Shown piece after piece: positions 34,256 to 45,143 of a stretch of 64,000 nt of DNA (position 1 is the stretch's first letter; each line of letters starts with the position of its first letter). Under the pieces are notes generated by a model, which saw nothing but the letters and a program-made list of their open reading frames with translations, was not told where the DNA came from and did no database searches. A program made the position numbers and the translations under genes. The stretch lies in contig CAVQVM010000015.1 in assembly GCA_963717085.1 (NCBI GenBank), forward strand, positions 62,001 through 126,000. Direction: 5' to 3'. This stretch comes from DASQUK01 sp963717085 (GTDB lineage Bacteria; Actinomycetota; Acidimicrobiia; Acidimicrobiales; VFJN01).

Positions 34256-36535
34256 CTAGGCGTGCGCCAGGATGCCGAGCTCGTGCATGCGCGTGATCGC
34301 TTCGCTCCTGGACGAGACGCCGAGCTTGCGGTAGACGGAGATCGCCTGCGTCTTGACCGTGTGGCGCGAGACGTACAGGCGGTCTCCGATCTCCCGGAAC
34401 GTGAGGTGGGTCTGGAGGAGCGGCAGGAGCCGGAGCTCGGCGGTCGTGAGCGACGAGGCTCCCGGCGCCCCTCCCCGGATCGTGTCGAGCGTCTGCCGTA
34501 GGTCGGCGGCCTGGCGCGGCAGGTCGCCGAGCCTGGGTCGCTGTCGGAGTATGTCGTCGATCTGCCGGAGGACCGCCCGCCCGCCGGCCGGATCTGCGAG
34601 TGCGACGTACGCGCGCCCCATCTCGAGCAGGGCCTGAACGGACACCACCGGTAGGGCGTAGGAGAGCAGCCGCCTGAGGCGGGCGGCCCGGGTGGCGAGC
34701 TCCTGTCCTCGTGCCACGTCGCCGCTGTGCAAGGCGACGCGGGCCATCCAGGCGTAGACCAGTGCGCTCGTCCAGTAGTCGTCGAAGTGGCCCTCCTGCA
34801 TGACCGCCTCTGCCTGGTCGGCGAACGCCTTGGCCTCGACCCAGTCATCGCGCTCGACGGCGACGATGCCACGTGTCGCTAGCACCACGGGCACGAAGGG
34901 AAGGACGCCCGCCGCGGTGGCGACGTCGAGAGCGTGGGCGAGGATCGCGGCCGCGCTGTCGAGATCCCCGTCCAGCAGATGGGACACACCCTCGGCGTGG
35001 AGCATGGTCGCCCGGTACGGACTGGACGGGCTGAGACCGCGCAACGCGACCTGTGCGTCTCGTCGCATGGCGTCCACGCCGTCTCGCGCCAGGAGCGCCC
35101 GCAGGTACGCAACGGTGCCCTCCACCGTGTTCCCGTCGTCGAGTGTCCCTCCGGATGGCGCGCGTTCGGCCGCCGCCGCCCAGCGTTCTGTTTCCGCCGG
35201 CCGGCCCATCAACGCGAACATCAGCGCACCGTGCACTGCGATCCCTGGGTAGCGTTCCACCAGGCCCTGGTCGTCGAACCACTTCATCCACCGCAACACG
35301 GTGTCGGCCCTGCCGCTCGCCCACACCGCGTTGGCGACGTCGAGGGTCACACGGGCGACCCGGTCCGCGTCGCCAGCGGACTGTGCGTGATCGATGGCGG
35401 TCTCCGGCATGCCGTTCGCCTCGAACCACGCCGCCGCCCGGACGTGGAGCTCGGGGACGAGCTCCGGCTCACGCCGCCGCAGCTCCGTCGACAACAGCTC
35501 GCGGAACAGGTGGTGATAGCGGTACCACTCGCGGCGATGGTCCACCGGCAGCACCAGGAGGTTTCGGTTCTCCAGCTCCTCGAGGGCACGGCTCGATCCC
35601 GTTGCCCCCAGGGTGGCATCGCACAGCGGACCGGACATGCCCTCGAGGATCGACGTGCGGGTCAGGAACGACGCCTCCGCAGGCGAGACCCGATCGAGGA
35701 TCTCGGAGCGCAGGTAGTCACCCATGAACCGGTCGTCTCCGGTGAACGTCAGCCCCGTGCCCGTGTGCGGGCTGCCTGATGTCATCGCCAGCGCCGCCAG
35801 GTACAGGCCGGCCGGCCAGCCCTCGGTGTGCCGCACCAGCCCGCGCACCTCCTCCTCACCGAGCTCCACGCCCGCACCCAGGAGCAGCGCCGGCGCCTCC
35901 CTTTCGCCCATGGCGAGATCGTCGACGCCGATCTCCACGATGCCGCCCTGGGCGCGCAGGCGCGCCGTGGGGAGGGGCAGCCCGTCGCGTGAGCCGATGG
36001 CGAGCTGCGATCCCGGCGGGAGACCGACCGCGAGCTGGGCGATCGCGTCCAGGCACTCGCGGTTGGTGATCACCTCGATGTGGTCGAGGACCAGCGACAC
36101 GGGCTGGCCGAAGGCGGCGATGGCGGATACCAGCAGCAGGGGCACGGAGACCGCAGCGGCGGGGGAGGTGAGCGCCCGGAACACCGCCGGGCTGATCCGC
36201 TCGATCCGGTCGATCGCCACCGCGATGTAGGTCAGCAGGACCGCGGGATCGTTGTCGCGGACGTCGGCGGACACCCACGCGACCCGCGGCTCCCTGCGCT
36301 CGGCCCACTGCGACAGGACGGTCGTCTTGCCGTAGCCCGGCGGGGCGACCACCGAGATGACCGGCGGTTCGTGAGCGCGGGCCAGCCGGTCGATCAGGGT
36401 CGCCCGGGGAACGATCCCGGCGCGAGCCACCGGGGCGCGGAGCTTCGACTCCGACAGCTCGAACGCCGGCTTCGGCGGAGGGTGGCGGCCCCGCTTCGAG
36501 GTCCGGGGTGGTCGGCCCGGGGCCCGCGTCGACAC
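34256..36535 (-). CDS. MalT-like LuxR regulator (LAL) 2
   Basis: An intact 759-residue STAND-type LuxR regulator. The GTG at 36535 begins VSTRAPGRPPRTSKRG; longer reading frames upstream look non-coding. Walker A is VVAPPGYGKTTVLSQWAE near residue 55, Walker B region VSLVLDHIEVI. TPR-like helical repeats fill the middle, and the LuxR helix-turn-helix lies at 690-755 (SSLTTAELRLLPLLQ, FREIGDRLYVSRHTVKTQA). The DNA-binding block differs from LAL 1 by only four residues in about 55, so both probably bind the same site. Effector unknown; MalT itself senses maltotriose. Confidence 0.92.
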   Translation of the reverse strand: MSTRAPGRPPRTSKRGRHPPPKPAFELSESKLRAPVARAGIVPRATLIDRLARAHEPPVISVVAPPGYGKTTVLSQWAERREPRVAWVSADVRDNDPAVLLTYIAVAIDRIERISPAVFRALTSPAAAVSVPLLLVSAIAAFGQPVSLVLDHIEVITNRECLDAIAQLAVGLPPGSQLAIGSRDGLPLPTARLRAQGGIVEIGVDDLAMGEREAPALLLGAGVELGEEEVRGLVRHTEGWPAGLYLAALAMTSGSPHTGTGLTFTGDDRFMGDYLRSEILDRVSPAEASFLTRTSILEGMSGPLCDATLGATGSSRALEELENRNLLVLPVDHRREWYRYHHLFRELLSTELRRREPELVPELHVRAAAWFEANGMPETAIDHAQSAGDADRVARVTLDVANAVWASGRADTVLRWMKWFDDQGLVERYPGIAVHGALMFALMGRPAETERWAAAAERAPSGGTLDDGNTVEGTVAYLRALLARDGVDAMRRDAQVALRGLSPSSPYRATMLHAEGVSHLLDGDLDSAAAILAHALDVATAAGVLPFVPVVLATRGIVAVERDDWVEAKAFADQAEAVMQEGHFDDYWTSALVYAWMARVALHSGDVARGQELATRAARLRRLLSYALPVVSVQALLEMGRAYVALADPAGGRAVLRQIDDILRQRPRLGDLPRQAADLRQTLDTIRGGAPGASSLTTAELRLLPLLQTHLTFREIGDRLYVSRHTVKTQAISVYRKLGVSSRSEAITRMHELGILAHA

Positions 36536-36632
36536 GCCGAGAGCGTACCGCCGGCGCCGCTCACCCAGCGTAAGGGCCGGCCTCCTCCCGGGCGCCCCTG
36601 CGGCTCGGCTGGTGCAGGCCCAATCCGCCCGG

Positions 36633-36652
36633 TTCACCCCGTCGGGACGATG
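36633..36652 (+). promoter_or_regulatory. Recurrent 20-bp motif, copy 6
   Basis: Reads TTCACCCCGTCGGGACGATG. It lies 77 bp before the ATG at 36710 and 98 bp upstream of the LAL 2 start, but points away from LAL 2. Confidence 0.55.
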
Positions 36653-36709
36653 CGGGCAGGGGGCGGGCATGCCTCCATGGACCCGTCCCCCAACGGACGG
36701 TCGAGGCCG

Positions 36710-36817
36710 ATGACCGACGACACGATGCCAGGCGTGGGCGAGACGACAGGGGAGGAGGACACCGCGGTCGGCGCCGCGTCGCTGGCCGACACTGCCCCCA
36801 CAGGTTCGGCGGGGTGA
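36710..36817 (+). CDS. Possible 35-residue leader peptide
   Basis: A short acidic reading frame (MTDDTMPGVGETTGEEDTAV...) whose stop overlaps the GTG start of the next gene (GTGA at 36814). An in-frame ATG at 36677 is an alternative start. The distance to the upstream motif (77 bp) equals that of other copies, which favours 36710. It may be a translational-coupling leader, or the true N-terminus of the next protein cut by a frameshift. Confidence 0.35.
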   Translation: MTDDTMPGVGETTGEEDTAVGAASLADTAPTGSAG

Positions 36818-37521
36818 GCGATCCCGACGACCTCGACCGCGACCTGTCCGGAGCCGGCCAGGGCGACACGCGACCTTCCCTCGTCCCCCACGAGTCCCGC
36901 GCCCCCATCCTCGTCGCCCTGCTGGTGGCGATGGCCCTGCCATTCCTGATGCCGGCGGGCTACAGCCCGGGGGCGAGATGGCTCCTGCCGCTCGTGGAGG
37001 GTGCGCTCCTCGTGGCCGCCCTTTCGGTCGACCCGGGCGGAACCGACAGGCGGTCGGCGCACTTGCGACGCGTGCGCATCGGCATAGTCATGATCATCGC
37101 CTTCGGGGCGGCGTGGGCCACCAGCTGGCTCGCAGTCGATCTCGTGCGGGGCGAGAACGTCACCGATAGCGCCGGCGAGCTCCTCGCTGCCGGATCGCTG
37201 GTCTGGCTCTACATCGTCATCGCGTTCGGCTTCGTCTACTGGGAGCTGGATAGCGGCGGTCCGGGCCGGCGAGCGCGCCAGGCGCCGCGCTACCCCGACC
37301 TGGCGTTTCCCCAACACCTCAACCCCGACGTCGCGCCGCCCGGCTGGCGCCCGTTGTTCGTCGATTACCTGTACCTGGGGTTCACCGACGCCATCGCGTT
37401 CAGCCCGACGGACGTGATGCCGCTCGCCCATTGGGCCAAGCTCACGATGGGGCTGGAGTCGGGCGCCTCGCTCGTCATCCTCGGCTTGGTGATCGCCCGG
37501 GCGGTCAACATCCTTGCCTAG
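36814..37521 (+). CDS. Multi-pass membrane protein (DUF1345-like)
   Basis: A 235-residue integral membrane protein. After an acidic N-terminus come about five helices (ILVALLVAMALPFLMPAGY, WLLPLVEGALLVAALSV, IGIVMIIAFGAAWATSWLA, LLAAGSLVWLYIVIAFGFVY, ASLVILGLVIARAVNIL). FVDYLYLGFTDAIAFSPTDV followed by MPLAHWAKLTM is a conserved block seen in uncharacterised actinobacterial and alphaproteobacterial membrane proteins (DUF1345-like). The block resembles a pore or re-entrant loop. GTG at 36814. Confidence 0.72.
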   Translation: MSDPDDLDRDLSGAGQGDTRPSLVPHESRAPILVALLVAMALPFLMPAGYSPGARWLLPLVEGALLVAALSVDPGGTDRRSAHLRRVRIGIVMIIAFGAAWATSWLAVDLVRGENVTDSAGELLAAGSLVWLYIVIAFGFVYWELDSGGPGRRARQAPRYPDLAFPQHLNPDVAPPGWRPLFVDYLYLGFTDAIAFSPTDVMPLAHWAKLTMGLESGASLVILGLVIARAVNILA

Positions 37522-37547
37522 ACGCCTGCCGAAGACCCTCGCCGCGT

Positions 37548-37567
37548 TTCACCCTGTCCGGGCGATG
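37548..37567 (+). promoter_or_regulatory. Recurrent 20-bp motif, copy 7
   Basis: Reads TTCACCCTGTCCGGGCGATG, 52 bp before the GTG at 37600. Confidence 0.5.
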
Positions 37568-37599
37568 CGCGCGCCGGCCTGGCGCGACACGGTGCCTGC

Positions 37600-39039
37600 G
37601 TGGACGCAGGCTCGGACTCCGTGGGCGACGCCACGCCGACCGACGACGAGGTCGCTCGCCTCGTCGAGGAGCAGAACCGCCTCCAGGCCGAGGTCGACGG
37701 CCTGCGCGCCGAGCTGTCGACGACGCCTCGGCGGCGGGCGGTCCGCACGCGGGGCGTCGTAGCCGTTGCGCTCGTGGTGATCACCTCGATCCTGGTTACG
37801 GTCTCGGTCACCGCCGTCTGGGCGCGCCGGAACGCCCTGAACACCGATCGCTACGTGGAGACGATCGGCCCCGTCGCCCAGGACGTACGGGTGCAGCGGG
37901 CGCTGGGGCGGTACATCACTGACCAGGCCATGAGCGCGATCGACCCCGAGGAGCTCTTCAAGGAGGCGCTGCCGGAGCGCGGGCAAATCCTCGCTGCGCC
38001 CCTGACCAGTGCTCTGCGGGGGTTCGTGAACGACCGGGTCAACGCGTTCCTGGCAACCGACGAGTTCAGCCGCCTGTGGGTGCGGATCAACGAGGTGGCC
38101 CACGAGCGGGTGGTCGACGTCCTCAACGGAGACCTCCCGCCCAGCCTCCAGGTCCAGGGCAACGATGTCGTGGTCAACGTGATTCCGGTCATCGACGAGG
38201 TGCTCGCCCGGATCGGCGAGGCGTCGCCGGAGATCTTCGGCCGAACGGTCAACCTGCCCACGGTCACGGTCGACGAGATCCCCGAGGACGCGATCAAGAA
38301 GGTCGAGAGCGCCCTGGGGCGGGACCTGCCGGACAACTTCGGTCAGTTCACGGTGTTCGACGCCAGCAAGCTCCAGCAGGTGCAGGACACCGTGGCCCTG
38401 TTCAACAAGCTCGTGGTCGTGGCGGTGATCCTGGCGGTCGTGCTGTTCGCCCTCACCCTGTGGGTGTCGCCGCGCCGCCGGCGCACGCTGCTCCAGCTGA
38501 TGGTGGGGATCGCCCTGGGCATCGTCATCATCCGCCGGCTGGGGCTGCGGTTGGAGGACGACGTCGTCGAGCTCGTCAAGCCGGAGAACCGCGACGCGGT
38601 CCAGGTCATCGTGGGGGCGTTCGTCTCGAGCCTGCTGGACGCCACCGCCTGGATCCTGGGCATCGCCGCCGTGGTCGCGGTCGTCGCCCTCCTGACCGGG
38701 CCCTACGGCTGGGCCAGGGCGCTACGCCGGGGAACCGTGTCCGGAGCCCAGGCAGCGGCGGGTGCCGCCCGCTCCGCGATCAACCGCCAGCCCGACGATC
38801 CCGTCGTCGCGTGGGTGGGCGCACACCGGGAGATCCTGCAGGCGGGCGGGATCGTCGTCGGCATCCTGGCGCTGCTCCTCCTCGACCTGTCGTGGATCGG
38901 CCTGTTCGTGCTCGTGGCGCTCGTGATCGCGTACGAGCTCGTGGTGCAGCGCCTCGCCGACATCGGGGCCGGCGGCGTGCCCCCGGAGGAGGGCCCGGCG
39001 GTGCCTTCGGGAGGGGGCCCCGCCGTCGAGCCTCAGTGA
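37600..39039 (+). CDS. Large integral membrane protein, unknown
   Basis: A 479-residue protein. A short coiled coil (VARLVEEQNRLQAEVDGLRA) precedes one helix (VVAVALVVITSILVTVSVTA). A soluble outer domain of about 190 residues follows (NALNTDRYVETIGPVAQDVR, VQGNDVVVNVIPVIDEVLAR). Helices then lie at about 265-285, 295-315, 345-370 and 410-440, with a Pro-rich tail. The TDRYVETIxPVA motif marks a common actinobacterial family without known function. The start is a GTG at 37600. It converges with cydB. Confidence 0.7.
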   Translation: MDAGSDSVGDATPTDDEVARLVEEQNRLQAEVDGLRAELSTTPRRRAVRTRGVVAVALVVITSILVTVSVTAVWARRNALNTDRYVETIGPVAQDVRVQRALGRYITDQAMSAIDPEELFKEALPERGQILAAPLTSALRGFVNDRVNAFLATDEFSRLWVRINEVAHERVVDVLNGDLPPSLQVQGNDVVVNVIPVIDEVLARIGEASPEIFGRTVNLPTVTVDEIPEDAIKKVESALGRDLPDNFGQFTVFDASKLQQVQDTVALFNKLVVVAVILAVVLFALTLWVSPRRRRTLLQLMVGIALGIVIIRRLGLRLEDDVVELVKPENRDAVQVIVGAFVSSLLDATAWILGIAAVVAVVALLTGPYGWARALRRGTVSGAQAAAGAARSAINRQPDDPVVAWVGAHREILQAGGIVVGILALLLLDLSWIGLFVLVALVIAYELVVQRLADIGAGGVPPEEGPAVPSGGGPAVEPQ

Positions 39040-39062
39040 GCCCGCGCTACTCGCGTCACGCG

Positions 39063-40106
39063 TCACGACGCGGGCGTGGAGGCGCCGGTGGCTCGCTGGG
39101 AGTCCACGCTTTCCTCGGGAAGCAGGCTCCGCTGGTCGAGCACGAAGAGCAGGACGAGCGACGGCACGATGACGACCGCCGCGACGCCGAAGACCACCAG
39201 CACCGTGGCCAGCGTGGCGGACGGAGCCGCGGCCGCCGACACCTTCAGGCTCGTGGGCAGGATGTACGGCCACTGCGCCACTCCCCAGGCCCAGATGATG
39301 CTCGCCACCGCCCCGGCGGCGAGCACGCGCGCACCGCGCTGCGAGTGCCGCAAGAGCAGCACGAGTGAGCCGATCCCACAGAGCGCGGAGAGCACGACGA
39401 GCGGGAGCGCACGGGCCGTGAACCCGTCGAAGACGTAGCGGGCGTCGGACCGGAGCACGAAGATCCCGGCGAAGGCCACGACTCCGGCGGCGACCGCCGC
39501 CACCACCGCTCGTTGCTGGAAGTACTCCACCATGGAGCCCTGGCCCAACCGGCGGGCGTCCCAGATGAGGTACACGGAGGCCAGGTAGGCCCCGACCGTC
39601 ACCGCCAGAATGCCGCCCACGATCGACGTGGGGTTGACCCAGCTGGACCAGGGATCTCCCGCCTCGCCCCCGGCCGGCACCCGGCCGGACGCGATCGCAC
39701 CCGCAATCGCCCCCATGCAGTACGGCACGAGGACCGAGGAGAACGCGAAGACCGCGCCCAGCGCGCGCCGTTCGGACGTGCGGAAGAGGCTCTTGCGGAA
39801 GGCGAAGCTCGCCCCGCGCAACACGATCCCGAGGGCGACGAGGGTGAGGGGAACGAAGAGCGTGAGCGTGATCGACTCGAAGGCCTCGGGGAACGCGGTC
39901 CAGAGCACGACCAGAGCGAAGATCAACCACACGTGGTTGGCTTCCCACACGGGGCCGATGGAGTGGTCGATGAGCGCGCGCGGTCGCTCGCCCCGGTCCG
40001 CTCCGCCGGCGACGAGGTCCCAGAACCCGGCCCCGAAGTCCGCGCCGGCGAGGACCGCGTAGGCACTCACCGCAGCGAACAACACGACGGCGACCGCGTC
40101 ATCCAC
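39063..40106 (-). CDS. cydB: Cytochrome bd ubiquinol oxidase subunit II
   Basis: A 347-residue membrane protein of the CydB family (VLAGADFGAGFWDLVAG, GPVWEANHVWLIFALVVLWT and FPEAFESITLTLFVPLTLVA are diagnostic). GTG at 40106 overlaps the last eight bases of cydA and follows GAAGAGGAG. CydB pairs with CydA in the membrane and supports heme assembly, while oxygen is reduced in CydA. No cydC/cydD transporter genes are in the window. Confidence 0.95.
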   Translation of the reverse strand: MDDAVAVVLFAAVSAYAVLAGADFGAGFWDLVAGGADRGERPRALIDHSIGPVWEANHVWLIFALVVLWTAFPEAFESITLTLFVPLTLVALGIVLRGASFAFRKSLFRTSERRALGAVFAFSSVLVPYCMGAIAGAIASGRVPAGGEAGDPWSSWVNPTSIVGGILAVTVGAYLASVYLIWDARRLGQGSMVEYFQQRAVVAAVAAGVVAFAGIFVLRSDARYVFDGFTARALPLVVLSALCGIGSLVLLLRHSQRGARVLAAGAVASIIWAWGVAQWPYILPTSLKVSAAAAPSATLATVLVVFGVAAVVIVPSLVLLFVLDQRSLLPEESVDSQRATGASTPAS

Positions 40107-41535
40107 CGACGGGCTCCTCTTCCTGCGTCCTCTCGGAGGGCAGCTCGCGTGGACCATAGGGGGCGTCGGTGTCCACGAGCTCGGCTTGCCGCCGGAACCG
40201 CCGGCTCATGCTCCGCAGCACAAGGACCACGGTCGTCGCCAGCGTGAGGTAGATCGCCGCGACGACGATGAACGTGATCCAGACGCCCTCGTTGGTCGTG
40301 GCTGCGTCTTCGACCTTCATGTAGTTGTGGACGATCCAGGGCTGGCGGCCCACCTCGGTGACCACCCACCCCGCCTCCATGGCCAGGACCGCGGCGACAC
40401 CGGCCCCCGAGGCGATCCAGAGGAACAGCTTCGACCGCGGCATGTCGCGCCGGAAGATCCACGCAAGCCAGTACCACGCCGACAGCAGGAACAGGAGCGT
40501 GGCGAGGCCGACCATCACGTCCCACGCCAGGTGGACCGTGTTGACCTCCCGCGTCGTCGGTCGCTCGTCAGCCGGGACGGAGTCGAGCCCTTGCACGACG
40601 GTGGCCGTGCCGGTGCTCGGGTCGGACAGCCACGAGGCGAGCCCGGGGATCGCGATCCCGCCGGTCACGTTGCCGTCGGAGTCGATCCGCCCGAGCAGCG
40701 TCTCGGGAACATCGCTCTCGGTCTCGGGCACGAGCTCGATCGCCGCGAACTTGGTCGGCTCGTTGTTGTAGACCCAGCGCGCCAGCGTGTCGCCGACGAA
40801 CATTTGGACCGGCGTCGCGAGCGCGGCGACGGTGAAGGGGATCAGGAAGCCGAGCCGGTGGTACCGATCCCGGCGGCCCTTCAACATGCCGACCGCGTAG
40901 ACCGAGGCGACCATGAAGCCACCGACCAGGTAGGCCGCGACGAGCATGTGCGACGCCTCGTAGGGCCAGGCGTCGTTGAAGATCACCTTGAGGGGATCGA
41001 CGTCCGTCACCTCGCCGGAACTGTTCAAGGTGAACCCGGCCGGCTCGTTCATCCACGCGTTGGCGGCGACAATCGAGAGCGTGCCGCCGATGCCGGCGAG
41101 GACTATCGGCACCCCAGTCCAGAAGTGCGGCCATGGCCGCAGCCGCTTCCAGCCGAAGATGTAGATCGCGATGAAGATCGCCTCGATGAAGAAGAACAGT
41201 CCTTCGACCGCGAACGGGATCCCGAACGCGGCGCCCCAGGTGCCCATGAACTTCGGCCACAGGAGCCCGAACTCGAACGTGAGGACCGTGCCCGTGACGG
41301 CGCCGACGGCGAAGGTGACGGCCATGTACTTCGACCAGCGCTGTGCCAGCAACAACGCGTCCTGGTCGTCCCGCTTGATCGCCCGCCAGTTGGCCACCAA
41401 GGTCATGCAGGCCCAGGACACCCCGAGGGGGACGAGGATGATGTGGCAAGCGAGCGTGAACGCCATCTGCGCCCGCGCCCACGGCACGGGATCGACCGCC
41501 AGCATGTTCCCTCCCCAGAGGGACAGCCCGCTCAT
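40099..41535 (-). CDS. cydA: Cytochrome bd ubiquinol oxidase subunit I
   Basis: A 478-residue quinol oxidase catalytic subunit. Axial ligands can be seen: His31 in FTLACHIILVP, His196 in WPYEASHMLVAAY, and Met in LAMEAGWVVTEVGRQPWIV. The Q loop between about 245 and 330 is of the short type (no long C-terminal Q-loop insertion). It oxidises quinol and reduces O2 to water with high affinity and no proton pumping. Its ATG overlaps the stop of the GMC gene (ATGA), and cydB overlaps its end, so the three are coupled in translation. Confidence 0.96.
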   Translation of the reverse strand: MSGLSLWGGNMLAVDPVPWARAQMAFTLACHIILVPLGVSWACMTLVANWRAIKRDDQDALLLAQRWSKYMAVTFAVGAVTGTVLTFEFGLLWPKFMGTWGAAFGIPFAVEGLFFFIEAIFIAIYIFGWKRLRPWPHFWTGVPIVLAGIGGTLSIVAANAWMNEPAGFTLNSSGEVTDVDPLKVIFNDAWPYEASHMLVAAYLVGGFMVASVYAVGMLKGRRDRYHRLGFLIPFTVAALATPVQMFVGDTLARWVYNNEPTKFAAIELVPETESDVPETLLGRIDSDGNVTGGIAIPGLASWLSDPSTGTATVVQGLDSVPADERPTTREVNTVHLAWDVMVGLATLLFLLSAWYWLAWIFRRDMPRSKLFLWIASGAGVAAVLAMEAGWVVTEVGRQPWIVHNYMKVEDAATTNEGVWITFIVVAAIYLTLATTVVLVLRSMSRRFRRQAELVDTDAPYGPRELPSERTQEEEPVGG

Positions 41536-43100
41536 GCCGTGGCGCCCATCCGTTCGAGCAGGTGATCGCCGACGCGGAGGGAATTGGCCATTGCCGTGAG
41601 CGCCGGGTTCACGGCGCCGATGCTGGGAAAGAAGCTGGTATCGACGACGTACAGGTTGTCGACCTCGTGCGCGCGGCAGTCAACGTCGAGCACCGAGGTG
41701 GAGGGGTCGGTCCCGAACCGGCACGTGCCGGCCTGGTGGGCACAGCCTGCCACGGGGATGTCGGTCTTCAGGTAGGCGTGACGGGGGATGAGGTGGTCCG
41801 GGTGCATGCCGAGGTGGCCGAGCATCGACTTGAGCTGGTGGTACAGGCGGTCGCTGGCGGCCTGGTTTCCCACCTCGTAGCTGAGCCTGATGCTGCCGTC
41901 GCGTTCGAGGGTGACGCGGCTCTCGGGCCGGGGCAGGTCCTCGGTCGACAGCCAGAAGTCGACGGCGTGGGTGGCGATGTCGCTGAGGACCCGGGTGGGC
42001 GCGAGCTTCGTCTCGAGCGGCTTCTCGCCCCGATACATCTCCTCGGTCGACTTGCCGACCATCTGGATGTTGCCCATCGGGAACTCGAAGTCGTCGGTGC
42101 CGAAGTAGAAGTCGTTGACGCCGAGGGTCTTCTGGAAGACCGTCGGGTTCGGCTCGTGGGAGAGGGCCAGCACCGCCTGGCTGTTGTGGAACACGAAGTT
42201 GCGCCCGACCTGGTCGGAGCCGTTGGCCAGGCCGTGGGGGTGCTGGTCGTTGGCCGACGCCAGCAGGAGCTTGGCGGTGTTGGCGGCTCCGCAGGACACG
42301 ACGACGATGTCGGCGCCGAAGGTCTGGCGCTCACCGCCGTGGTCGACCTCCACGCCGGTGACGGCGGTGCCCGAGGGGTTGGTGTCGAGCCGCACGGCGG
42401 TGGCCTGCCTCAGCAGCGTGACGTTGGGGTGCTCCAGCGCCGGGCGGACGCCGTGGACCTCGGCGTCCGACTTGGCGTGCAGCGGGCAGGGGAAGCCGTC
42501 GCAGAAGCCGCACCGCACGCACGTGCTGTACGGCATGTTCGCCTCGTCGAGCATCACGCCGCACGGCGCGTGGAACGGGTGAAAGCCGGCAGCCGCGAGG
42601 TCGTCGGAGAGCTGCTGGATCCGTGGTTCGTGCGAGAGCGCCGGGTACGGGTACGGCGCGCTGGCCGGCGGCTCGGTCGGGTCCTCGCCCCGCGCTCCGT
42701 GCACCTGGTAGAGCTGCTCGGCCAGCGTGTAGTAGGGCTCCATGTCGTCGTAGGAGATCGGCCATGCGGGCGAGAGGCCGTCGTGATGGTGCAGCTCGCC
42801 GAAGTCCTCTCGGCGCAGGCGGTACAGGGCGGCGCCGTAGAGCTTGGTGGCGCCGCCCACGAAGTAGTGGATCTGCGGTTGGAACGCCTTGCCCTTCGCG
42901 TCGTACCAGGTATCCGGCGATATGTAACGGCCGTCGACGAACACGTCCTGCGCCGACCAGTTGTGGGGCTCGCGCGGCAGCCAGTCGCCGCGTTCGAGCA
43001 ACAGGATGCGCTTGCCGGAGGGGGCGAGGTGCCGCGCGAGCGTGCCGCCGCCGGCGCCGGTGCCGATGATGATGACGTCGTAGTGGTCGCCAGAGGTCAT
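41532..43100 (-). CDS. GMC-family FAD oxidoreductase with Cys cluster
   Basis: A 522-residue glucose-methanol-choline oxidoreductase. The FAD site is YDVIIIGTGAGGGTLARHLA. The catalytic pair lies in AGCAHQAGTCRFGTDP (His) and SIGAVNPALTAMANSL (Asn). A Cys-rich insert, YSTCVRCGFCDGFPCPLHAK, has the spacing Cx2Cx2Cx4C and could hold an Fe-S cluster or a structural metal. Enzymes of this branch oxidise sugars, polyols or sterols and often pass electrons to quinones or cytochromes. Its overlap with cydA suggests electrons go to the quinone pool. No signal peptide; it is probably cytoplasmic or at the membrane face. Confidence 0.88.
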   Translation of the reverse strand: MTSGDHYDVIIIGTGAGGGTLARHLAPSGKRILLLERGDWLPREPHNWSAQDVFVDGRYISPDTWYDAKGKAFQPQIHYFVGGATKLYGAALYRLRREDFGELHHHDGLSPAWPISYDDMEPYYTLAEQLYQVHGARGEDPTEPPASAPYPYPALSHEPRIQQLSDDLAAAGFHPFHAPCGVMLDEANMPYSTCVRCGFCDGFPCPLHAKSDAEVHGVRPALEHPNVTLLRQATAVRLDTNPSGTAVTGVEVDHGGERQTFGADIVVVSCGAANTAKLLLASANDQHPHGLANGSDQVGRNFVFHNSQAVLALSHEPNPTVFQKTLGVNDFYFGTDDFEFPMGNIQMVGKSTEEMYRGEKPLETKLAPTRVLSDIATHAVDFWLSTEDLPRPESRVTLERDGSIRLSYEVGNQAASDRLYHQLKSMLGHLGMHPDHLIPRHAYLKTDIPVAGCAHQAGTCRFGTDPSTSVLDVDCRAHEVDNLYVVDTSFFPSIGAVNPALTAMANSLRVGDHLLERMGATA

Positions 43101-43131
43101 GAGCGCAGCTCCTTACCGGTCGACCGAGCGA

Positions 43132-43189
43132 TCGACCCAACAGAGCCCGCTCGCCTAGTCGCCGCGAGACGGGCGGGTAGTTGGGTCGA
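43132..43189. terminator. Long imperfect hairpin between GH15 and GMC genes
   Basis: TCGACCCAAC (43132-43141) and GTTGGGTCGA (43180-43189) are perfect; inside them GCCCG/CGGGC and CTCG/CGAG extend the stem. It lies 59 bp past the GH15 stop and 32 bp before the GMC start. It may end or attenuate the upstream transcript, or mark an mRNA processing point within the cluster. Confidence 0.7.
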
Positions 43190-43247
43190 CAAGCCAGGGA
43201 GCCGGGCGACGATGGGGGACGGGGGCGCAGCCCCCGAGGAAACGCTG

Positions 43248-45139
<1,892 letters not shown>

Positions 45140-45143
<4 letters not shown>

